Origin: Caprimulgus europaeus | Lineage: Eukaryota; Chordata; Aves; Caprimulgiformes; Caprimulgidae | Assembly (NCBI GenBank): GCA_907165065.1 | Contig: OU015528.1 | Location: 35,734,515-35,798,514, forward strand | Length of the DNA: 64,000 nucleotides | Direction of reading: 5' to 3' | In this document: in pieces, positions 23,933-36,800 of the stretch | Numbering within the stretch: the stretch's first letter is position 1 | Layout: the number at the start of each line of letters is the position of its first letter | Made by a program: the position numbers and the translations under genes | The notes under the pieces: model-generated | Databases searched by the model: none | What the model saw: only the letters and a program-made list of their open reading frames with translations | What the model was told of the DNA's origin: nothing

Positions 23933-26927
23933 AAATATTAAAGCTTCGTAGGTGCTGAGAGGGGGAGCAGCAACAGCACAGAAGGTAATAAAGGTACATG
24001 TCTTACTTTCAAGGCTCTTTGAATCCAGTGCACCAGAGGAAGCACAGCCTCCGGTTGTAGCACAAGGTCACAGATGGTCTCTCTCAGTTCACAAGTCCAT
24101 ACACCAAATACACTTCATTAACAAGCTACATACAGATCAGGCCAGCTTTTGCACATGACACAATGTCACTGCATGCCAAGGACCCCGTGTTTGTTGAGAA
24201 CAGTTCCGAGAAACCAGGAACTGAAGCTGAGTTACTGGTAAAAATGGAGTGGGGCCAACTGGGTCACAAGATTCAGCAAAAGATCTGGTAAACAAAGAAA
24301 TCATAATTTTTTCTCAACTTTCAAACTAAGAATTTTACACATGCTAGCAAGAACTTGGAAGAACTAGGAAGAGGTTTTATTCTGCAATTATAGAAGAGAA
24401 ATTTGAGAGCTGAGTAAATCTCTAGGCTCCATTTCTTCTGCTGTGAAGTCAGGCCAAAGAGGAGAGCTTGACAAAACAGGTAATAATATAGGGGAAGTTG
24501 TAGAGGACTGCATGGTTACAGTAACCCTTAACTGCAATGTCTGAATGCTCAAAAGTCTTAAAGGTATAACTACACCAGACTCAACAACTACCTCACATAT
24601 GTCCCTCAAGTGTGCTGTGATCACTTAAGGCTATCAGTCATCAAATACACCCTTATGAAACACTTCCTTCCACCCCAAGTTTCATCACCTGCCTTCTTAC
24701 TTCCCAAATAAACAGTCCACATGCAAAGAAAGCTGTTTCCTCTGTTTCTGTATTGCTGTTTTCTGAAATAGGTGGGGAACAAAAAAAATCACTCAAAAAC
24801 CCAAACAAAAAACAACAGAAAAAAAACCACAAAACAGGCAAGTTTAAGGGCTTAAGAACAAGACTTAAAACATCTCTCATCTAGAAAAAACTTGGAAAGC
24901 AGAAGCGTAGTTCAGCTATCTTTTGAGAGTGAATGGTCTGATTACATAGACCATTAGCCACTTTGTCTTTACAGGTGAGTTTTATCTAGGCCTCAGACTA
25001 ACTTTTGAGTATAGGAATCAGAGAAGCATTAAATCATTAAATTGTTTGCATTTATTAAGCTTTAACCAGAGAGTACCTATGAGGCTTCGTAAAATATTAA
25101 AAAGATTTGTTCTGCTCTGTTGTGATTATGTAGGAAAAGAAGATTCAATCAAACCCTATGCAGCCAAAACTAGCATTTTATTTTTAAATTTCAAGATGCA
25201 GCAGTACCAACCAGCAAAATAACCAATACCAACCTTACAGCAGACATCCTTTTCTCAATACTAACATTGGTTAAACAAGGTTAAATTGGTCATTAACAGC
25301 CTTTAAAGGAAAAAAAAAAATGCAGTCAAACTAAATTGTTAGATACATTGCAAAGTGTTTTCATTTCAGAACTCCATCCCAGACTCAAAGGCACATTTCC
25401 CATTTGGGCCTTGTGTTTTTCCTGCCCAGAGATGACAAACTAAAAAAGGTTTAAGAAAGCAACATGACAAATGTAATTATTTTAAGTCAGGGAATCCTGC
25501 CTTTCTTCTAACAGTGTTGGAAGTTTCCTACCATGACTACAAAGGTACTAGTAATAGCCTCACACACACTTCCCCCATCTATCTAGTCAAGTCATGTTCA
25601 TCTAGATGTTTGCATTACAAGCTGAGACACTCCCATTAACACCTCAGAGTGAGAAGAAGTTGTTCTGCACTGCAATGACAGGCCAGCTGGTACTCCCTGT
25701 GGTTTATCATCTCTCATGTGGGCAGCCAGATGAAGTTGCAGTGTGATGTGCTCCCCTAACTGAAAAGGGTTAACCGATTGCTAGTCCTCCACACCTGGTC
25801 TTCACCTCCGCCTTCCCCACTGCAGCTGCTGCCTTTCAGACCTGCCCAGGGCCTCTGTGCGCAGGTGCTCCCTAACTCTCTTCTGTCAGAGGGACACCCA
25901 CTATTGCAAATTATTTTAAATAGACACTCTCAAAACACAGAACATATAAACTGAGCTAGGCCATGGGACTTTGCACCTGCATTTCTGCTTGCAGACCTGG
26001 CATGGCAGTGGTAAAGAACAGCCGAGTGGCACCTCTTAACCCACCTCTGTTCCAACCAAAACAGCCTGTGTAAATGTGGACTATGTCCACAGCTACAAAC
26101 TCACCCAACACAGACTGGAAACTACTGCACAAAGTTAAGAGAATCAAGCCAAGGCAAACGGAAAAACAATGTTGTTGTTAAAACCTTTTCTGAAATTAAA
26201 AAGTAAGATATGTCAGCAGAGATGTTTCCACAGACAAGATGGACAGGTGGCAGAACAATTCCTTTTGTTTCTCATGCCGTCGTGGAATCAGTTGCTGTCC
26301 TGAGACACAAGACAGATCTGGATTTCCTCTACATGGAACATCCCAAAACAAAATCCAACCTTGCTTTTCCAAAAAGGAATACTTTTATCTTTTCTCCTTG
26401 ACAGACATTACTGTCAAATAAGAGTCAGAGCATTCAAAAGGACAAAAAAAAGACTTATCATTTTAAGCTTATGAAAACCACTAAGCATTTAAGAACTAAT
26501 TCAATGTGCTGAAAAAGCCTCAATAAAGGGATACTGAAAGTCTCCTTTAATACTTCAAATGACACAGAATTCAGCAATTCAGACTACTTTCAGCAATGAA
26601 ACTCTCTAAGCATCTTGGTTATAATGCGATCATAGATAAATATTTTAAGTCTTGTGCAGGTCAAGAATACAATATACTTCATAAGGAATAAAGTTTCAGA
26701 GAGCAATTCTGAGTTTATACATAAACAATTGCAAGTAATCATACTATTGCAGATCAATGAATTACCAATTGCCAGGCAGTCTCAGGCATTAGAGCATGTA
26801 TTACTTACACTACAATACCATTTATGGTTAAGAAGTCTCTTATGCTGGGGGGTGGACAAGAACATTTGGACACAGATGCAGAAAAAAGACAATCCTCTGC
26901 TTAAGGAGAGCCACCCCCTTTTCTCAC
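23933..26927. other. Intron, no features recognised
   Basis: AT-rich intronic DNA; no exon with paired borders and no recognised repeat. Confidence 0.45.
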
Positions 26928-27048
26928 CTACAGTCTTTCCCTCATCTTTGCAGGAGTTATAGACACCTGGAGGAACGGCATGACTGTCCTCAATAGTGAT
27001 CAAATCTTTCTCAGTACTTCCTTCACAAAGCACACGGATCCATAGCAA
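26928..27048 (-). other. Probable 5'-UTR exon of the minus-strand gene
   Basis: Minus-strand segment of 121 nt with acceptor TTGAATTTGCTTTAG and strong donor GTAG|GTGAGA. One frame is open (containing KDLITIEDSHAVPPG), but when joined to the exon at 16905 it stops after 26 codons in a frame different from the downstream coding frame. So I take this exon as untranslated. It also holds a short upstream ORF, ATG GAT CCG TGT GCT TTG TGA. If an unseen exon lies between this and 16905, it could be coding from another start. Exon status rests on the splice borders alone. Confidence 0.45.
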
Positions 27049-27755
27049 CTAAAGCAAATTCAAATTAATTCCACATTCATGGCTATACACACCCCTCTGA
27101 ATCACCCAAATGTAAAGGTCAAAGCTCAGAAGATGCACAATAGACCATACTCAAAAAAACAACCCTGCAAAAAACCTCAAACCCACATACCTTCAAAAGA
27201 GCAGAAATGTGTAAGAAGGTGACTACAAGTGGCCTACAGTATCAGATTTTTCGTATTACATGAGGTTCAACCACAGCCTTCCCAGAAGTTACAATAACTA
27301 ACCAAAGCATATTTTGATCTTACTTTTCTTAATGTAACTCTTAATCAGTAACCATCAGTGTTTGTAAGCTCCCTGGAGCACAAACTATCCTTTTGTTCCT
27401 TATCTGTATGCTACCAAGTTCAATTTGATCCAAATGTGACCAGGGTTCTCAAGTTCAAAGCAATAAAAACAGTTACTGTTGAACAAACAGAGAGTTGAAG
27501 GGGAAGAGAATCATCTTAATGCACATCTACAGCAAAAAGAAGTAAACCAAATTAATAAAACAAATAATATACCTCCAAAATTGAGTCAATGCAAAGGACC
27601 AATTTTCCAAGTGGCAATTCTACTAGATGTTTAATCTTTCCTTTGTACCAGGTGTTTTCCTGCTTCTCAGAACTGAAAAGGATGGTTGACTCTAATTTTA
27701 AAGAGATGAAATACACCTTAAGAGCTCTTTTAATTTTTTATACCTGTTGAAAGGA

Positions 27756-27896
27756 CACAGAATCACAGAATCACAGAATGTCAGGGATTGGAAGGGACCT
27801 TGAAAGATCATCCAGTCCCATCCCCCTGCCGGAGCAGGAACACCTAGATGAGTTCACACAGGAAGGCGTCCAGGCAGGTCTTGAATGTCTCCATCT
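27756..27896 (-). mobile_element. CR1 LINE fragment, antisense, short
   Basis: Short antisense CR1 3' end: 'cacagaatcacagaatgtc', 'ggattggaagggaccttg' and 'gatcatccagtccc', breaking off after about 140 bp. Just the 3' tail region. Confidence 0.93.
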
Positions 27897-30800
27897 GACA
27901 CCTTAAGTTTCAGAAAGGGGGGGCCAGTTGGTTCTACGCACTGAAAAAAAAAATCTCAAACATGACTTAGGTGACTCACTATAACCTGCTCAAGTAGAAT
28001 ACAATTATTCCAATTCTGAGTATGATGTCATTTAACTGTATTTATTTAGAAATAACACCAGACTACAGGCTTCCAAAGGTCTAGCAGTGGTAATCGTTTT
28101 TTCATTAGCAAGTAGTGCTGCAGAATAGCATTAATGTTAAGTGAATAAAATAGACCATCTTTCCTCTTCCCAAAGAATCATTTTTCTGTACCCCAATGGC
28201 TTAGTTTCACCAAAGAAAGAACTGCAACTGCCCCTCTGGGTCCTGCTAACAAGAACCAGGAACCCACTTCATGGGGCTCAGCTAATAGAGTAACTACAAT
28301 CCTGATTTCTGTTCTAATCTGAGATACATAAAATAGAAAAAAATCAATGGAAGTTCTAAGAGTAAAAGTGTGAAAGAAGACTTAACACAGACAAACAAGT
28401 CTCAGTGGAGCTGTGCTTAGCTGCAATACAGTTACATTGTAAGAAGTTTTTATGAAATTGACTTTCTGCAGGATTAAACATGGTGGATATTTAAAACAGG
28501 AACCTACTATTTATTCTCATGTAGAATTTAGTTTTCTTATCTTGGCAGCAGTGTCTCTTCTTGATATTAAAATAGAGTTGATGACATAAGAGATGGCCTT
28601 CATTTGGATTTCTTTTGGCTAGTGCTAGAAGGTAGTTTCCACAATTTCAAGATACAGGATATCTGTATGAGAATTTAAGAACAAAAGGTCAGAGAAGCCT
28701 ACTGCAATAGGAAAAACCCTAGAAATTCTAATTTAAAGTAGCAGCAGGTTCAAACAGTCAGAGCGATCGTATCTGGCTTACACATCATGGTTTATTAAAA
28801 AGATGTAGAAAGTCTAATTTAGATTTCCATTGTTTATGCCAACTTTAGTTTTTTCACTTTACTGCTTGCCTAATTAAAATGAGCTGATGAACCAACTTCT
28901 GCCTTTTCAGGTGTCAGTACTATTCTATACATTTGTAATTCAGGATCTTTCACGGGTTTTTAGGCATGTTGGGTTTTTGTTTGGGTTTCTTTGGTTTTGG
29001 TTTGAGGTTTCTTTAGGAGTATTGAGGGGTAAGTGGGGGTTTTTTGTGGCTGTTTTTTCATTGTTGTTTTGTGAGGGTTTTTAAAGTCACAAGCAAATAT
29101 TTCAAATAGCCTTTGTACAGACTTAACAAGGACTAGTGCTTTAGCACCAAACATCCAAGCTTGTCTTTCTGAAGCTACTGAGTAACACCTGATCAACTCT
29201 GATATGGAACTGCAGCAAGAATCTCACATAGCTTTTAGTTTAACAGGAACCAATAGCACTTAAACAATATAACCTGATCCACAGGAACTGTAAAATACTG
29301 TCGCATTGCAGACTTGGCAAGTGAACTAGCACTAGACCTGTTGTTTCCCCACCCACTTCTATTCAACAAATTACATGGTCCCCATGACATTTCTTTGGGT
29401 GATGAGAAGCACCTAACCTGTCACAATAAGCAGCTATGGAAGAGACACAAGTGTCATCAAGTGACAATTTACCTGCAATTCATAGCTCTCAGAAACCAGC
29501 TCAATATTGCTGCCTAATCTAAGTTAGGCAACTGCTCACACTATTTGCAACAATAAACAAGAAGCTTGTATAAAAATACTTTTTTCCAGAGCAGAAAATA
29601 GAAATAGAAGCCAAGCCTTTCACAGCTCAAAGCCAGCCCTCAAGCACAGGAATTAAACACATCTGTTTCCAAAGCTATCCCATTTCTGAAGAGCAGAATG
29701 CTTTCTGCTCCCAGTACTGGGAGAAGTCACCAAGACTCTCCTTAGCAAGAACCACACATTATCAGAGTACATTCAACATTCTACTTCAGGGACCAATATA
29801 GAGTTATTAAATTCATTCAAGTAGAAAGGAAAGTATGTGTCATGGTTGGGATAATAGGGTTCTGTTCCTTGACAACAGGGAGTGGTTGTAAGGTCACTTC
29901 ATACAGTACCTCCAGGGAAACAAAGTCTTGACACTTCCATGGAAGTTCTTTGAAATGTTTCAGAGAAGAAAACAGAGAAAGTCTAGCATCTTGGACAAAG
30001 AATTATTCCATTCAGGGCCAGACAAGGCACCTCCTCCTGCCCTTCCACTCAGTCAGCTCATGTACTGGGAATTTTCTTTCCTATAAAATGGGTTAACAGG
30101 GCCATCTGTAGCTTCAGCATGCGATTTAAGGTGAATGCTATCCTCTGACCTGTGCAATCCCATAGGACTGTGTGATAACAAAGTTTTGAATTCTGCTTCC
30201 CCACCATCTTCTAACCATCCCCTCAATAATCAGCTAGTTAAGATGAGTCAGAACAGCATGGTACAGTTGGAAGAGACATCACACAGTTTGGAAGCCCAGG
30301 GACAGACAGAAGACAGACACAAATGCCTGGAAGGAAGGATGCAACGCTTGTGCACTCCAGCAAATTCAGTTGGTGTTTTTACGATAAATAGGGGAAAGAA
30401 TATTTCCAAGAGATAATGTATTTATTTTTTTAACAGATAAAAACTACATCCTTCCCTTCACAGCATTACTTCATTCCAATATTGTCACCAAAACTGACAA
30501 GAGTTATCAGTTGAATAGCATTTTATAGTTTACTTTCACATTTAAAATCACACACAATACCACGATAACACTAGCTTAACTACCAAGATAATATTAGCAT
30601 AAAGTAATTCAATGCCCTGTATCTCTGCCACAGCACTTAACTACACCTCTAAGTATCATGTTACACATTTTATTCCCTTGAAGGCAGCTTACGCATCTAT
30701 TTTGAAGTCCAGCATTTAGGAAAAGAATGAAACACTACTTTCCCATGTTTCATGATGTAAATTGGGCTAGGCAGCAATAGTTCAGGTCTCAGAGCTATAA

Positions 30801-33800
30801 CTGAACAGAAATGTATGTCCCAACTTACTCATAGCCAAGTATCCACTTCCTGGGGCACATCCCGTCTCTGATGATCATTTTCACAAGCCACACTGAGATG
30901 TTGGAAGGAGGAAAACTGAATGTGCCTGTTGAGATTTCCTGCAAGAGTATCTGTAAGAATAACTGGCACTACACGTTTCCAACTGCATGGCAGGCTAAAA
31001 GGGGTGACTGGGGAAATTACGTATCCTGCGTTTTCAGTCCATTATTAACCAAGTGCCCAGACTGAATATCCAAAACCAGTGGTCACAGATACAATCCAGT
31101 GAACTTCAGCAGGTACACTGGGCTTACAACTAGAGGCTTTAACTTTAAAAACAATGATTTCTCCAAGAAGTGTTGTAATGAACATGTAGGAGAATGAAGG
31201 TTTTATTGATTTGTTTTTTGGTTCCAAAATTGTCAAGCAAAACCACATGTAATACTGATTTCAGCTGAAGCAAGAAGTGTGCAGAGCCTCTTGTTCTCAA
31301 AAACACCTGGGCACGTGTAATCTTTCCCATAAGAAAAGATTTAATTCCTTCGTTTTGCAGCCCTCAACAGGATTCAGAGGATGAGTTGGCCTCTCCCTCT
31401 AGTGATCAGAACTTGAGAAAAAACATTATAAGCCAGTGGTTCTTAATGCAATGGTATGTTTTTCATTCCCATGATAGCTTCTAGAAAGTTTGTGACATTC
31501 ATAACTTAAGCTTTTTCATATACAGATTGTCTATAACATACATGGAATATGAAATTAAGACCTGGTAACTCCAGGAGTGCTATTAACTTCATAAAATCCT
31601 GATTTTAAGTGAACAGCCACTTGGATATTTCAATGCCATTTATAAGCACCAAACTGTAAAATAACTTATTCATTGAAACCACCTAACCAAGATAAGCACA
31701 GAAGCATTCCAGTTACATAATGAAATAATAAGCCACTTCCCCCATCCCCACCTCAAGAGAAAAGCACTGTGCCAACATTTCACATACAATGAGAATCCAC
31801 TGTTTCCAAATGTTGATAAGTATAATTAACCTTCATAACCCTGTCTTTGGCCCTGAACATTAAAGCTGAATTCAGCTTGAAAACCAATTAAAATGCTAAG
31901 CAGTCTATCCACTTTGGGACTGGGGAATGGCATACTGCACTCAATTTAAAAAAAAGAAAACTACAACTGTCTTCTCAGATACCTTCAAGGATCTGTTAGT
32001 TGTTTTACTAAAAATCATAAGTCATAAATAAATCACATTTTAAAAACAACTGAATTCCCCATGAAGACTCTGAAACATTTAAGGTTGATGAAAAGAACTC
32101 TGATCCTAGAAAAATTGAAAGTTTAATAGAAAAAATAGGCATAGAAACAAAGAATAAAGATGAGCCAGGTGGGCCATGAAGTTTGATTTTGCCTTTTCGT
32201 GCTTATTTGTAACAAGAGATATTAACCATACCAATATGAGGCAGAACTCATTCTCAGCCTGCACAGCACAGTTCACAATCACAGAGCTTAACTTCATCCT
32301 CCCCCAGTAAGGTACCCTTACTCATTCTGCCTTTTGGATTGAGCATTGACAAGGAAAGCTACTTAAAATTTATGTTGCCAAACTTGCTTCTTCTATGGTG
32401 GTAATTTTTAAATTAGCAGATTGACTAGACAGGCAGATGGACCTGGAATTTTCATTTTTCTCTCTGATTCTTTCCTAGATGTGAAAAGCATGGAAAATCC
32501 TGGGCTATAATACTTAATTACAACATGAGCCTTCAGACAGATTTCAGAGTCAACTGAAAGCTCCATACTGAAAGCTTGCTTAAAAAAATGTAACGATACA
32601 TTTAAGAGTGAGAGAGTGTCCTTGGAGATCACCTCTGTAAATTCAACTGGCTTTAAAATAATAAGCACCACAAAACTACAAGCAATTGCCCATTTTCAAG
32701 AATATCTCTAAGAGTGGCAGCATTCCAGTTTAGACACACACAGTGCTCTAAACTGACCAAAAGTGGTTCTCAACTTTTAAAACATTTTGTTGAATATTAA
32801 ATTTTTCTCCCTTGTTGAGGCAAAAACATTTTTAGCAACTTTACAATGTTTTCATATTTCCTCTGACAAAGGAAAAAAATTATGTTGACCTGATGTGAAA
32901 TTCAGATGCATGTGAATCTCTAGTTGATGACCAGGTTTCTTTTCAATCCCTTGGTTTTGTTGCAGCTGTGGCAATCACTATGTAATTCTATTATCAAACC
33001 CCAGAATAATGAAAGTAACAGAAGATTACAGTCACACGCCTAAATAATGAAAGGAACAAAAGATCATAGTAGATCAATGTCGAGCCACTTACAAGAGCCT
33101 TTCAGAGCATCCAGACTCTGAACAGGAGCTATTCTGCATGACAAATACTCTCACAGGTGCAGACCAAAAAGCACTCTGTAGCTTTGCTTAAAAGTAAATT
33201 ACCATAATTCCTGTTTTCCACATTTTCCCATTTGAGCTTGAAATTCATATTATACTGAAAGATTTTATGGCAGGTATGAAACTCTGCTCTTTAATAACAT
33301 TACAATTTTTCCATGTTATTCTGTATAGGAGGCTATCACATCATGACAACAGAAGAAAAATCTGCATCTCTAAAGTTTCTTGTTGCATCTATTCCTTCAC
33401 ATTAATCATAATTATTAGTGTTTAGTGTCAGAGCAATAAATTATTTTTTTTCCCTAGTTAAAACACTAGGCAGAAACAAAACTTTTCTTTTTCGACAGAA
33501 AGAAAAGTAAGTAAAGCTGTTTCTGATTTTCTAGTGAATGTGAGCTGATTATCATCATTTTATAGTTCCTACTCAGTTTTAACATGAAAAGTTTGTTTGC
33601 AGTGATCCACATGCTACATCTTAGTATAACTTCATTCATTCACTACTGGAGTTCAGAGTGGTGCTTTTTTTAAAAAAAATTATTTTCAAATATATACAAT
33701 ATATCTGCTTAACAAGCATCTGTTCAGGTAATTACAAGCTTGAATTAGTTATTCCTCTTGAAAGCAGCCCCTTTATGAGGAGGCTAGAAGTCAGAATCAT

Positions 33801-36800
33801 CTTTATGTCAACTTAAGACATATTTCAAGCATTTAACTCCTATAAGGAGCTATCTCGATGGCTGTCAAGGTACTGTAGATGGCAGCATTTTACACAGCTC
33901 AGCTCTCTACCTGGGGTTACACAGCACAATATACAGAATATACCAAAAGGTCGCTGCAAGAATCTTCAGCTTTAACATCTGCAAAACATACCATATGTAG
34001 TAAGAAAGCATGCAAGATGTATTAATTTGAAAAACAAAATCTAGGTCCCTTCTCAGACAACTAGAGACATGTACCACAATGCCAATTAAACATAAAAATT
34101 TTAAGGTACTGCAGGTAAGATAACATCCTTAAAACAATAAACTGGTCTTATGCATGGGATTTGAGCACACTCATTTTACTTCAGCTGACCAAAATCAAAA
34201 TACACGTCCTGTAATAGCCTCAAATTCCTGACTAGAAAGTGCTGTACTGATGTGGGATAGTACATCTGGATCCTCTGGGCTTCCAATTTGCCTGGAATCA
34301 GGGCACAGACCTTCCAGAAAATCCTGGCCTGCACAGCAAACATCTGCGTTTCACACCAATCTCTACAACTCCTTTCTTTAAGATGGCTCTAGTCCATCAG
34401 CAACAACCCTTCTGTGCAGACCTCCCAGAAGCAGTCACTTTTTTGTCTGAAAGGTGACTTTGCCCACTTTATGACATGCATGGCATGGGCTTCACAGAAC
34501 TTAACCATTGCTCACTGCTGGAAAACATAAGTGACATGCATTCAGGTATATATTGCCTTGATCTGTAATCTCCTTTCTTCCTAAAATATTAACTGGAGTT
34601 CTTTGAGAAAAGAAAACTAGGCTATCCCCCACTGCTACAACTCTTACAGATTCTGATACATAGATTGAACTAAGAGCACAAGTTTGAAAATCCGACGCCG
34701 CCATCATGGTGGGTTCATATTTATTTCATAATGGGTAGGAAAAAAGGCTCAATCACTAGCAAGTCAAAAGCTTTAGGAAACACCTCAACAGCAATTTCAA
34801 TGCTTCACCAGCTAAAAGCTCTCTCCTTGCTTTCAGCCTCATTACGCATCTCGAGCAAAGTACATAAACACTGGCTCAAACAGGTTGTCCCAGGACACCA
34901 GGCATGAGAGCTTCCCACCATAATGCTCACAAATCAGAATTCATAGAAGACCAACATTTCCTGTTTCTATGAGGAAGGAAAGCCTCCATCTCTTAAGATC
35001 AAAATTAGTCATCACTACTCAGCAAAACATTTGCTTGGAACTACAAGAGGCATGAGACATGAGAAACTGTGATGAAGGAGGAGCAAAAGCCAAGACATAG
35101 TAGTATGTCATCTTCATTAAGTCTGCAAACACAACAGTCCAAGGCTGCAATGGGGAGCAGACTGGTATCACTGCATTCCTCCAGAGTATCAGCAGTAGGG
35201 CTCCTACAAGCATTGGTACTAGCAAATAAACTTATGCCGATAACAACCTCCCTGGACACAGTTCTGGGAGGAGTGGAGTGTTACTATTTTTCTTGTACCG
35301 CTTATGCTTGTAGTAATTTGTTTGGGGAGGGAGGATACACTCGCTGACCTAAGCACCACCGCTGCAGCTCCTCCCTCACTGTTACAGTACCATGATCTTT
35401 GCAAGTTAAGCAGCAGAGATTGCCACGGGCAGGATTCAAGCAAAGACATTTAACATTTCAAAACAGCGAAATATACATGTATGTTGGCAAGCTCAAATCA
35501 GCAAACACCTGTATTTTCTTCCAGAGAAAGTAAAGCAAAGCAGAAGAACAGAGGAAAAATGCTACTAGGTTTCCAAGTTGCTAAGACAGGTAGGATAGCA
35601 GCCAAGAAGAAAAACAAATATACTACCTTATACTGAAGTGAAAGAAGAAAGAGAGGTGCATGGGGTAAAGATAAAACTATTACGGACATGGAAAAAGATG
35701 CTAAGGCAAGGTAGTTGTGTGTGATGCTAAACAGCGTGGTTATCCAAGCAGAAACCTAAGAATAAAGCTGGGATGGAGATAAGGCATTTGAAAGTGTCAG
35801 ACAAGTATAACTGAAACAGTTAATGACACAGAGCAATTGTCTAAAAGATGGCTACAACAGGAGAAACATGGAAATTAAAAAACCCAAACAAACTATGTTT
35901 TTAAAAAACACAGAATAAATTTCAAGCAAACATGATCCTGTAATAGGATGGAGAATAAGCCAGCCAGAGCTAAAGTAGGCTTTCATTCAGTATGGATGGC
36001 AACAGCAATGTTGTGTCACAAAAAATGGGCAGATGCTGAGTGAAATTGGAAAACTGTATCTACTACACCCTTAAGTGGTAATAGAAAAGCCCCATCATCT
36101 CTTCTCTCCTCCTCCAAGACTCAACTCTCAGGACCCTTGACACCACCGAAAGGGGTGAACATTCAGTGAGGGTTTTCAGATCACAAGTTAGAACCCCAAT
36201 AAAAAACACACCTTCCTTCACTCAGGTCTTTCTCCAAGTTTTCACCAACATGAAACTTGTTTAGGAGTTACTTTTCTTTACTCTAGGATTTCCACTGTCT
36301 GGGTTGCCTTGCTGTAGGACATGAAGTGCAGGCTGTGTAAGTCAGCTATAGCAAATTACAAGTCATGAAGACACCAGCTGCTCCCTGACCAAAAAAAAAA
36401 AATGACAACAAAAAAACACCTCCCTTCCTTTCTTCCTTCCATCCAATAATTCAGAGAAAGAGGCTCAAATTCAAACATCATCTCTATCAAGGAACTAAAC
36501 TATATTCAGAAAATCATTCTGCAAGTCAAGAGCTTGCTTCTATACATCCCCTAACACCTTAAAGCTCTATGAATCACAACAGAAGCTACTCATCTTGCAA
36601 GAAAGACAACCCAAGCTTCTTAAACCTGCATTTTTAAGATAGAAATATCCACTAAGTAAGCAGTTTATGTTTTAATCACCTATGAGAAACAGTAAAAAAA
36701 CCTCAAAAAACCAAAAACCCCACACAAACCTGGTGAAATGAAATTGACTGTTAACACTGGAAATGCAAGCATTTTTTTAAACCCACAAAAATGTCTACAA

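Noticed and set aside
28965-29085. Interstitial telomere-like or G-quadruplex array
   Set aside because: The GGGTTT-like units are irregular and mixed with other words, so it is only G/T-rich low complexity.
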